From contig DLAR01000005.1 in assembly GCA_002494015.1 (NCBI GenBank), positions 1 to 39,787 of the forward strand: a stretch of DNA of 39,787 nt, given 5' to 3'. The notes below the pieces were generated by a model. It did no database searches. It had not been told where the DNA came from and saw only the letters and a program-made list of their open reading frames with translations. Positions 16,891-23,691 of this stretch are shown piece by piece (the stretch's first letter is position 1; each line of letters starts with the position of its first letter). Both the position numbers and the translations under genes were made by a program. This DNA comes from Porphyromonadaceae bacterium UBA7042. GTDB lineage: Bacteria > Bacteroidota > Bacteroidia > Bacteroidales > Muribaculaceae.

Positions 16891-17591
16891 TGAACGGAAC
16901 GATTAAGTGTATAGCAATTGATGACGAACCGTTGGCTCTCGATGTTATAAGACGGTTCTGTGAACGCATCGGCGGGTTGGAACTGATGACATTCAGCGAT
17001 CCCGTGGTGGGGTTAGAGGCTGTCAGGCGCCATCATCCGGCCCTCGTGTTTCTCGACATTGAAATGGAGGGGGTGAACGGGTTGACAATAGCAACGCAGC
17101 TACCTGACGATACCTGTTTCATTTTTACGACAGCCTACCTCAATTATGCTCTTGACGGGTTCAATCTCGATGCTGTGGATTATCTTCACAAGCCATTTGC
17201 ATTCAGCCGGTTCCAGACTGCGATTTCCAAGGCTATGCGTCGTATCGGTGTCCCGCAGCCGGTTGTCCCGCAGTCACTTGTTGTGAAACAGGATTACAAC
17301 AATGTGACCATTCCGCTCAATGAAATTTTGTATATCGAGGCAATGGAGGGGTATTCGAAGATATTTCGTGAAAACGAGGTGTGTACGATTTCCCGGGTGA
17401 TTTTAAAAAATATAGGGGGGATGTTGCCTGCCGATACTTTCCTCCGTATTCACAGGTCATTTATAGTGGCGGTTCCCAAGATACAGAGTTTCAACAAGCA
17501 GGAGGTAAAATTGATTGACGGGACATCGCTCCCCATAGGTCGGCAATATTCTGCCGAGATATCCGCTACGTTAAAAGGTAATGCAAGGTAG
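16890..17591 (+). CDS. LytTR-family response regulator
   Basis: This encodes 233 residues. The receiver domain (1-~118) has acidic pair D11/D12, phospho-acceptor D56 in VFLDIEM, T80/T81 and K101 in YLHKPF. The LytTR DNA-binding domain (~128-230) contains 'ILYIEAMEGYSKIF' and 'FLRIHRSFIVAVPKI'. LytTR proteins bind paired direct repeats upstream of targets; I could not identify such repeats with confidence near the local promoters. It is coupled to the kinase by a one-base TAATG overlap and ends 6 bases from the convergent lipoprotein at 17598. Confidence 0.94.
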   Translation: MNGTIKCIAIDDEPLALDVIRRFCERIGGLELMTFSDPVVGLEAVRRHHPALVFLDIEMEGVNGLTIATQLPDDTCFIFTTAYLNYALDGFNLDAVDYLHKPFAFSRFQTAISKAMRRIGVPQPVVPQSLVVKQDYNNVTIPLNEILYIEAMEGYSKIFRENEVCTISRVILKNIGGMLPADTFLRIHRSFIVAVPKIQSFNKQEVKLIDGTSLPIGRQYSAEISATLKGNAR

Positions 17592-17597
17592 CCGGGA

Positions 17598-18098
17598 TTA
17601 TCTCGTGACGACAATGTATTCGAGCGGCCGGCCGGTATATGAGACATGATAGGTTTTCAACCAGTAGCCGTCTTTTTGGGCAGGCCCGGACAGTGGATGC
17701 CCGTAACCCGACATGATGTCATAAGTGCTTCCGCACACGGGGCATCGGGCGTTAATTTCCCCTTCGGGGACATAAATCCTCACTTGTTGACTAACTTCCA
17801 CGGGACATGCAAGGTCAAAAGCCCTGTTTTCACCCATAGCGTCGCAGACGAGCATCACACCGCCGAATCCCGTCTCGCTCATGGCCGTGTATGGGAACCG
17901 CGCAGGCAATTTCTCACTCTTGATAAAACGACGCACATCGCTCGCGGCCGGTGTGCCGTAAAGCCTCCATTCAGCCTCGGTGGCGAATGTTATATAGACA
18001 GGAGCGTAAGGGATGCGCTCGTCGTTGACGTTGTCACACGACGGGAGCACACCCATAGCTGCTGCCGCTACGAGAAGTCGGTGGAGAGGCCGTTTCAT
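17598..18098 (-). CDS. Rieske-like lipoprotein lacking histidine ligands
   Basis: This encodes 166 residues with a lipoprotein signal ending VLPSC (Cys 21). The C-terminal half has the outline of a Rieske fold: ACPVE (C98), a ~20-residue gap, RCPVCGSTYD (C119, C122), then GYGHPLSGPA (H134) and 'YWLKTYHV'. In true Rieske proteins the motifs are C-x-H and C-x-x-H. Here the first His is Val 100 and the second is Cys 122, so a normal 2Fe-2S site is unlikely. The remaining cysteines might hold another metal, form a disulfide, or be structural. I recall such proteins as common in Bacteroidales but not characterised. It is convergent with the response regulator and 29 bases downstream of the SRPBCC gene. 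Confidence 0.7.
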   Translation of the reverse strand: MKRPLHRLLVAAAAMGVLPSCDNVNDERIPYAPVYITFATEAEWRLYGTPAASDVRRFIKSEKLPARFPYTAMSETGFGGVMLVCDAMGENRAFDLACPVEVSQQVRIYVPEGEINARCPVCGSTYDIMSGYGHPLSGPAQKDGYWLKTYHVSYTGRPLEYIVVTR

Positions 18099-18127
18099 CG
18101 TCGTAGAATGATTTTACTGTTTTGACC

Positions 18128-18550
18128 TTACTGCTTGAAAATGGTAGTGAACACCTCGCCAAACTTGTCGGCTGCTTCCTGAATCTTGTTGCCGATGAAG
18201 GGACGGAGCATGGCGGGAATCTCGATGTCGATTGACGGAGTCAGCCGGGTCGAGGTGGCATCCACGTTTTCGAGGTCAAGTTTAAGCGCGACGGGAACAG
18301 GACTTCCCTGAGCCGAAAACCCTACATGTGTGGGAGCCGTCTTTTCGGTCAGCTTGAAAACGAGCTGTCCCACTCCGGGGGCATCCATGCTGACTGAATC
18401 AGCCGAAAAACGCACACCGCTGAGCTTTTCGCGATATTCGACGGGGAGGTCGTCAACGAGGGCCTGATAGCCGCTCAAGTCGCTGACTTTTGCATAAATG
18501 TCATCGGTGGCACGATTCACGACCACCGATTTTCCTTTATATACTGACAT
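18128..18550 (-). CDS. SRPBCC-fold protein
   Basis: This encodes 140 residues (MSVYKGKSVVVNRATDDIYA). It fits the START/polyketide-cyclase-like fold: an N-terminal strand, a helix pair ('DDIYAKVSDLSGYQALVDDL'), a run of strands forming a cup, and a long C-terminal helix ('IGNKIQEAADKFGEVFTTIF'). The fold binds hydrophobic ligands, but no ligand can be assigned. It lies 12 bases after pyrE on the same strand and is probably in one transcript with it and perhaps with the Rieske-like lipoprotein. Confidence 0.75.
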   Translation of the reverse strand: MSVYKGKSVVVNRATDDIYAKVSDLSGYQALVDDLPVEYREKLSGVRFSADSVSMDAPGVGQLVFKLTEKTAPTHVGFSAQGSPVPVALKLDLENVDATSTRLTPSIDIEIPAMLRPFIGNKIQEAADKFGEVFTTIFKQ

Positions 18551-18562
18551 CGTATCTTGTTC

Positions 18563-19210
18563 TTAATCGTTGGATTTGTTGGGTACCCATTCCGAGGGGT
18601 TCTTACGCCATTCGCGCAGGGTTTCTACATAATCCTCGTGGATAAAGCCTGTTTCAAGAGCGGCCGAGATGAGGGCGCTGTAGTTGGACAGCGTGACAAG
18701 GTTGACCCCGGCTTTCTTGAATGCTTCGACTGCGACAGGGAACTCATAGGTGAATATAGCGGCCATGCCCACAACCTCGCATCCGGCATTGCGGATGGCC
18801 TCGACTGCTTTCAGGCTGCTGCCGCCGGTCGACACGAGGTCTTCGATAACTACGACCTTTTGGCCGGGGGTCAGGTCTCCTTCAATCAGATTTTCAAGTC
18901 CGTGATCCTTGGGGGTTGAGCGGACATACACATAGGGAAGTCCGAGCGAATTGGCGACAAGCGCACCCTGAGCGATAGCGCCGGTAGCGACTCCTGCAAT
19001 AGCGTCGGGAGTTTCAAATGACTCCATTATGACGCGGCATAATTCCACCTTGATGAAATTTCTGACTTCGGGATAGGAAAGAGTTTTGCGGTTGTCGGTA
19101 TAAATGGGTGAGTTCCATCCCGATGCCCAAGTGAAAGGATTGGCAGGCTGGAGTTTGATTGCGCTTATTTTCAGCAGTTTCTCGGCAAGGATGCGGTCAA
19201 GGGTTTTCAT
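18563..19210 (-). CDS. pyrE: Orotate phosphoribosyltransferase
   Basis: This encodes 215 residues, the normal length. It joins orotate to PRPP to make OMP in pyrimidine synthesis. The PRPP-binding motif VVVIEDLVSTGGSS is at ~119-132 and the catalytic-loop motif KDHGLENLIEG at 101-111; 'FTWASGWNSPIYTDNRK' near the N-terminus is the orotate-site region. It is first in its transcript, with a good promoter upstream, followed by the SRPBCC gene. Confidence 0.97.
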   Translation of the reverse strand: MKTLDRILAEKLLKISAIKLQPANPFTWASGWNSPIYTDNRKTLSYPEVRNFIKVELCRVIMESFETPDAIAGVATGAIAQGALVANSLGLPYVYVRSTPKDHGLENLIEGDLTPGQKVVVIEDLVSTGGSSLKAVEAIRNAGCEVVGMAAIFTYEFPVAVEAFKKAGVNLVTLSNYSALISAALETGFIHEDYVETLREWRKNPSEWVPNKSND

Positions 19211-19246
19211 AACTCAAAAAATGATATAGTCTTATGTTAATCGCTG

Positions 19247-19277
19247 CAAAGTTAGTGCTATTTATTGAACTATGCAA
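19247..19277 (-). promoter_or_regulatory. pyrE promoter
   Basis: A minus-strand TTG (19277-19275), a 20-base spacer and TAACTTTG (19254-19247) match the consensus. The predicted leader to ATG 19210 is about 30 bases. Confidence 0.65.
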
Positions 19278-19379
19278 TTATGTGGCGGTTTAATGTGGTC
19301 ATTGTTAACGTTTATTTTTAAACGCCCGGTTAAACCTTTTGTCGATTGTTTGTTCTAATACATATATAATATTAAGGCA

Positions 19380-20519
19380 ATGAAAGGAATACTGACAAAA
19401 CTGATAAGTGCCGTGGTGTGTATGGCCATGATGGCTCCCGTTGCTGAAGCTCAGCACAGGCCCGGAAGCAATGGCGGTCGCACTTCGCGTCCCACGCAGC
19501 AGGCTCGTCCTCAGGGCAACCACTCGCGCCCGTCCAACAGTGGTTCGCGTCCCGGAAATGGAAATAGTTCCCGTCCCGGTAATAACGGACAAGGTACGCG
19601 CCCGGGGAACGGCAACAATAACCGTCCCGGAACCGGAAATAGCAACAACCGCCCAAACGGCGGGAATCATGGCACGCGTCCCGGCTCGGGTAACAACCAT
19701 CGCCCCGGCAACAATGGCAGCGGCAACAATGATAACCACCGTCCCGGCAATGGAAATCACCGTCCCGGCAACAATGGCGGTGGCAACAATGGCAACCATC
19801 GTCCCGGCAATGGAAATCACCGCCCCGGCAACAATGGCGGCCATCGGCCTGATCCCGGTCGCCCCGACGGAGTGCGCCCCGGCTTCAATCACAATAACCG
19901 CCCGGGAAACAGCCATCAACCCGGCCATCGCCCCAGTCACAATATAGGTCATCGTCCCGGTCATGGCCATCGTCCCGGTCACGGCCATCGTCCCCCCTAT
20001 GTGGCACCCCCGTCGCGCCCTTATCGCCCGTCAGGGTTTCGCGGTCCGTTTTCGCGTCCCCTTCCTCCGCCTCCCGGATGGCGTCCGCGTCCCGGAATAC
20101 CTGTCATAAATGGTATTCTCGGCCTGACATTTGGAGCCGGAATCAGCGTGTCGCTTGACTATCTGTTCAATAACGGATATACTGTCGACGGTTATGGCAA
20201 TGGCATGATTTATCTGCGCAACGTCCCTGCATTGAATTATATATGGACCGATGCGACGTTATACTACGGAAATGGCGGCGGATTTGACGGCTCGTCGTTC
20301 TATTATTCCACTCCTTACTATGACCTTGGCCGCTATAATGCCGTGTATAACACTCTTGTCGGCACCTATGGAATGCCTGTCGCAGTCAATAATGGCTCGG
20401 GAACATTCATGTCAACATGGTATGGAGGCAACAACGGGTTTATTACCCTGCGCTTTAACGCTCAGGCGACTGTCGGAGGCTCGGTACGGTATTTCACCAC
20501 GCTGTCCTTCGGTAATTAA
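19380..20519 (+). CDS. Secreted Gly/Asn/Arg/Pro/His-rich low-complexity protein
   Basis: This encodes 379 residues with a signal peptide (MKGILTKLISAVVCMAMMAP, then VAEA|Q). Residues ~25-205 are built from RPGNGN, HRPGNNGG and GHRPGHGHRP-type repeats, basic and disordered. A Pro-rich bridge (PLPPPPGWRPRPG) leads to a ~140-residue folded C-terminus rich in Tyr, Gly and Phe ('GISVSLDYLFNNGYTVDGYG'). The folded end has no family I can name. The repeat half could bind metal through its histidines or polyanions through its arginines, but both ideas are speculation. It stands alone between divergent pyrE and convergent pulA. Confidence 0.75.
   Translation: MKGILTKLISAVVCMAMMAPVAEAQHRPGSNGGRTSRPTQQARPQGNHSRPSNSGSRPGNGNSSRPGNNGQGTRPGNGNNNRPGTGNSNNRPNGGNHGTRPGSGNNHRPGNNGSGNNDNHRPGNGNHRPGNNGGGNNGNHRPGNGNHRPGNNGGHRPDPGRPDGVRPGFNHNNRPGNSHQPGHRPSHNIGHRPGHGHRPGHGHRPPYVAPPSRPYRPSGFRGPFSRPLPPPPGWRPRPGIPVINGILGLTFGAGISVSLDYLFNNGYTVDGYGNGMIYLRNVPALNYIWTDATLYYGNGGGFDGSSFYYSTPYYDLGRYNAVYNTLVGTYGMPVAVNNGSGTFMSTWYGGNNGFITLRFNAQATVGGSVRYFTTLSFGN
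19701..19840 (+). repeat. 60-base in-frame tandem repeat
   Basis: Within the low-complexity gene, 19741-19780 recurs at 19801-19840 with one mismatch, and 19701-19740 is a more diverged copy of 19761-19800. The period is 60 bases (20 codons). A shorter 18-base repeat follows near 19949-19996. Length variation between strains is likely. Confidence 0.8.
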
Positions 20520-20585
20520 CAGGATGTTTTGTGACAACTCCGCATTATATCGTTGATGCCATAAATAAAAATTGTGTCAGGCGGA

Positions 20586-22610
20586 TTATTTCTTGCGGGC
20601 GAGGATGAGGGCGGAACACGGTGCGACTTCGATTTTGCCTCCTTCAGAAGTCCCGAGGCCGTCGGCGGCGATATTGCCGTCTTCGGCGATGACAATCCAG
20701 TTGCCTCGGGCAACTTTCACAGTGCGCGGCTGGTCTGAGCCGTTGAACACCAGCTTGATTTCTTTCCATTCGTCGCCGTTGGCATTGTCGGTCAATGAAT
20801 AGGAAATGAGATTGTCGCCTTCAACCTTGTCAAATTTCAAGTGGCGGGCAACTTGCCAGGCAGTCGTCATGCGGAACGCGGGATGGGCCTTGCGCAGCTT
20901 GATGAGTTCCTGATAGTAACGGAATTGCTCGTTGTTTTTGTTTTTCAGGCTCCAGTCGATGGCGTTGACCGAGTCGGGCGAGTTGTAGGAGTTATGGACA
21001 CCTTTCTTGTCGCGGAAAATTTCTTCACCGGTCCAGATGAAAGGGGTGCCCTGCGATGTCATTACTATTGTCTGGGCAAGTCGGGCAGCGCGCATTCGCT
21101 CTGCGTCGGTAGCCTCGGGCATTGATTTGCGCAGTTTGTCGGTCAGCATCAAGTCATCATGACAAGATACATAGTTTATGACCTGAGTCGGGGCCGAGGC
21201 GTAGGGGAATTTTGAATTATTGCCTTTGGAGTAGTCTACCTGAGGATGGGCGGTCGCGCCGACGATGCCGATCTTGACTGTTTCCTCGTTGCCGGGTTTC
21301 CCGGTTGCAAACCCACGGTCAGCGGCATTGCTGTAATGCCCTTTGACCGCATCGCGGATGTCGTCACTGAATACTGCTACATCGGGCATTTTAGACACAT
21401 TCTCTTTCAAAGCGCGGCGTTCGGCTGGAAGTGGAGAGTCTCCGGCTGTCCAGCCCTCGCCATATACGAATATGTCAGGGTTAATCTCCTTCAGGGCTTT
21501 TGTCACCTCGTTCATGGTTTCAGTATCGTGAATTGCCATGAGGTCAAAACGGAAACCGTCGATATGGTATTCCTTGGCCCAGTATTTTACCGAGTTGACA
21601 ATGAAATTGCGCATCATTTCCCGGTCCGAGGCTGTTTCGTTGCCACAACCCGACGCATCGCTGTAACTGCCGTCGGGACGGTGGCGGTAGAAATATCCCG
21701 GAGCTGTCAGCGAGAAGTTGGAGCCGTCGTTTTCAGCCGTGTGGTTGTAGACTACGTCCATCACGACGCCGATTCCGGCATCATGCAATGCCTTTACCAT
21801 CTCCTTCATCTCCCTTATGCGCGCGGTCGGGTCGGCAGGGTTGGTCGAATAAGAACCCTCGGGTACGTTATAATTGATTGGGTCATATCCCCAGTTGTAT
21901 CTGTTGGCAGGAAGATTGGACTCGTCTACGCTGTTGTAGTCATAGGAAGGAAGAATGTGGATATGAGTCACGCCGAGCTCCTTCAGGTGGTCTATGCCGG
22001 TCGCCTCGCCGGTTGCGTTGCGGGTGCCTTCTTCGGTCATAGCAAGGAATTTGCCCTTGTTGACGATGCCGCTTGAGGGGTGGATGGAGAAATCTCGGTG
22101 GTGCATCTCATAAAGCACGGCATCATTGATATGTTTCAGCGCGGGGCCGCGGTCGGTTTCCCATCCTTCGGGATTGGTGGTCGAGAAATCGATGATTGCC
22201 GCACGCTCGCCGTTTGTCCCGACCGCCTTGGCATATATGCCCGGGGTCTCGTTTAGCCATTTGCCATTGTTTTTTATCTGAAAAGTATAAAACGAGCCAT
22301 ACAGCTTTTCAGGAAACGACGCGGTCCAAGTGCCGTTTTCGCCCCGCGTCATCTCAACGACACGTTCAGCATCCGAATTGCGCCCCGTCGGATAGATGTT
22401 GAGCCTTACGGCCTCGGCACGGGGCGACCACAGCCTGAAGCGAGTGCCGTTGTCGTTGACGGTGAGCTCGAGGTCGTCGCCTGTATAGGCGGGATAGGTT
22501 GAATAAGCCGACTCCATATCCTCGGCCACAGCGTGGAGCGGAGCCATGAGTGCAGCTCCTGACAGCATCAGAGTAGCCATGCCGGATGTACAGAATTTAA
22601 AATGATTCAT
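20586..22610 (-). CDS. pulA: Type I pullulanase (GH13, CBM48)
   Basis: This encodes 674 residues with a signal peptide (MNHFKFCTSGMATLMLSGAA ... AVA). A CBM48-like domain (~45-145) is followed by the pullulanase signature YNWGYDP (238-244) and GH13 motifs DVVYNH (285-290), GFRFDLM (nucleophile D356), YGEGW (acid/base E385) and SCHDD (483-486). The enzyme cuts alpha-1,6 branches in pullulan, glycogen or starch. It has no type IX sorting tail and no lipobox, so it is probably periplasmic. It complements the surface GH13 at 4493-7234, though the two are 13 kb apart. Confidence 0.93.
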   Translation of the reverse strand: MNHFKFCTSGMATLMLSGAALMAPLHAVAEDMESAYSTYPAYTGDDLELTVNDNGTRFRLWSPRAEAVRLNIYPTGRNSDAERVVEMTRGENGTWTASFPEKLYGSFYTFQIKNNGKWLNETPGIYAKAVGTNGERAAIIDFSTTNPEGWETDRGPALKHINDAVLYEMHHRDFSIHPSSGIVNKGKFLAMTEEGTRNATGEATGIDHLKELGVTHIHILPSYDYNSVDESNLPANRYNWGYDPINYNVPEGSYSTNPADPTARIREMKEMVKALHDAGIGVVMDVVYNHTAENDGSNFSLTAPGYFYRHRPDGSYSDASGCGNETASDREMMRNFIVNSVKYWAKEYHIDGFRFDLMAIHDTETMNEVTKALKEINPDIFVYGEGWTAGDSPLPAERRALKENVSKMPDVAVFSDDIRDAVKGHYSNAADRGFATGKPGNEETVKIGIVGATAHPQVDYSKGNNSKFPYASAPTQVINYVSCHDDLMLTDKLRKSMPEATDAERMRAARLAQTIVMTSQGTPFIWTGEEIFRDKKGVHNSYNSPDSVNAIDWSLKNKNNEQFRYYQELIKLRKAHPAFRMTTAWQVARHLKFDKVEGDNLISYSLTDNANGDEWKEIKLVFNGSDQPRTVKVARGNWIVIAEDGNIAADGLGTSEGGKIEVAPCSALILARKK

Positions 22611-22683
22611 GTTTAGAATTGATAAAAGACTGGTGTATGATATAATTTCTACAAAATTAATAAAATAATCGTGGCTGTACTAC

Positions 22684-22748
22684 TTAGAGGTCGTTTAATA
22701 ACAAATGTTAACCCAGAGTGGTAGTATCTTTCGGTAAACAACCTCTTA
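22684..22748. repeat. 65-base inverted-repeat element carrying copy B of the dispersed motif
   Basis: TTAGAGGTCGTTTA (22684-22697) and TAAACAACCTCTTA (22735-22748) are inverted copies with 12 of 14 matches. The left part continues as ATAACAAATGTTAA, the motif also at 4465-4491. It sits between the pulA start and the stop of the methyltransferase gene and could act as its terminator, or be a MITE-like remnant. Confidence 0.6.
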
Positions 22749-22776
22749 AAATAATATAATTCGTCCTGCGCCGGTC

Positions 22777-23580
22777 TCAGTTCCGTTTGCGGAGTTGCCA
22801 GAATGCCACCGCTGCGGCCGCTGCCACATTCAGCGAGTCGACATTATGGCTCATGGGGATGCGCACGGTGTAGTCGGCCTTGGCAATGGTGTCGTGGGGA
22901 AGGCCGTCGCCTTCTGTCCCCATTATAATCGCAAGGCGATGCTCGCGCATGAGTACCGGGTCGTCGATTGATATTGACTTGTCGGTCAGGGCCATTGCCA
23001 CAGTTTTGAACCCGAGTGCGTGTAACTCGGTATCGGAACCGTCGGTCCAAGTCCACGGGACGAGGAAGACCGATCCCATAGACACCCTGATGGAACGGCG
23101 GTTGAGAGGGTCACATGATGTGGGCGTGAGCAGGACGGCGTCAATGCCGAGTGCGGCAGCCGAGCGGAAGATTGCGCCTATGTTGGTCGTGTCAGTCACT
23201 CCGTCAATCACGACCACGCGGCTTGCCTCTCGACAGATGTCGGCCACCGAGGGGTGGGGGCGGCGGCGCATGGCGCACAATACGCCCCGTGTCAGTGTAT
23301 AGCCGGTCAGCGATGCCAGCAATTCGCGGTTGCCTGTATATATCGGTATGTCGCCGCAGCGCGCGATGATTCCGGACGCGTCTCCGTCAATGTGTTTTTG
23401 TTCACACATTAATGCGACTGGCTGATAGCCGGCATCAAGAGCCACATTGATGACTTTGGGACTTTCGGCGATAAACATTCCGTTGTCAGGGTCAAGGCGG
23501 TTGCGCAGTTGAGCCTCGGTCAGCGAGGCGAATACCTCACAACCCGGATAGTCAAGTGTTTTGATTTCAATAATAGCCAT
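22777..23580 (-). CDS. SpoU/TrmH-family RNA 2'-O-methyltransferase
   Basis: This encodes 267 residues from ATG 23580 (MAIIEIKTLDYPG); the ATG at 23613 lies upstream of the -7 box at 23589 and is rejected. The SPOUT motifs are 'NIGAIFRSAAALGIDAVLL' (motif 1), 'IMGTEGDGL' (motif 2) and 'IPMSHNVDSLNVAAAAAV' (motif 3), which build the knotted SAM site. An N-terminal substrate-binding region precedes the catalytic domain. It methylates a ribose in tRNA or rRNA; the exact target is not readable. It is divergent from ftsK. Confidence 0.9.
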   Translation of the reverse strand: MAIIEIKTLDYPGCEVFASLTEAQLRNRLDPDNGMFIAESPKVINVALDAGYQPVALMCEQKHIDGDASGIIARCGDIPIYTGNRELLASLTGYTLTRGVLCAMRRRPHPSVADICREASRVVVIDGVTDTTNIGAIFRSAAALGIDAVLLTPTSCDPLNRRSIRVSMGSVFLVPWTWTDGSDTELHALGFKTVAMALTDKSISIDDPVLMREHRLAIIMGTEGDGLPHDTIAKADYTVRIPMSHNVDSLNVAAAAAVAFWQLRKRN

Positions 23581-23588
23581 AGCGGATG

Positions 23589-23596
23589 CAAAGTTA
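23589..23596 (-). promoter_or_regulatory. -7 box (TAACTTTG) of the methyltransferase gene
   Basis: TAACTTTG ends 8 bases before ATG 23580, implying a very short leader. No TTG is found at the right spacing. Confidence 0.4.
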
Positions 23597-23618
23597 ATAA
23601 AAATTCGAGACATAAAAT

Positions 23619-23649
23619 TTGCAAACGCAAACCGAAAGTCGTAACTTTG
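23619..23649 (+). promoter_or_regulatory. ftsK promoter
   Basis: TTG (23619-23621), a 20-base spacer and TAACTTTG (23642-23649) match the consensus. It supports ATG 23692 over the upstream in-frame start at 23509, which lies inside the divergent gene. Confidence 0.65.
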
Positions 23650-23691
23650 TTTCTCTCTTTTAAACAGGAAGAAACACAGAATATAAGAAAT

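Noticed and set aside
19701..19840. Regular repeat that might be taken for a CRISPR array
   Set aside because: The period is 60 bases with no unique spacers, it is in frame within a coding gene, and no cas genes are present.
19305..19988. 227-residue minus-strand open frame, Ala/Val/Ile/Gly-rich
   Set aside because: It is the antisense image of the HRPGN repeats, and its hydrophobic look is a by-product of the repeat codons. The plus-strand frame has a signal peptide and a folded C-terminus.
21246..22076. 276-residue plus-strand open frame opposite the pullulanase gene
   Set aside because: It is a shadow of pulA, which carries all GH13 motifs. There is no promoter or recognisable domain.
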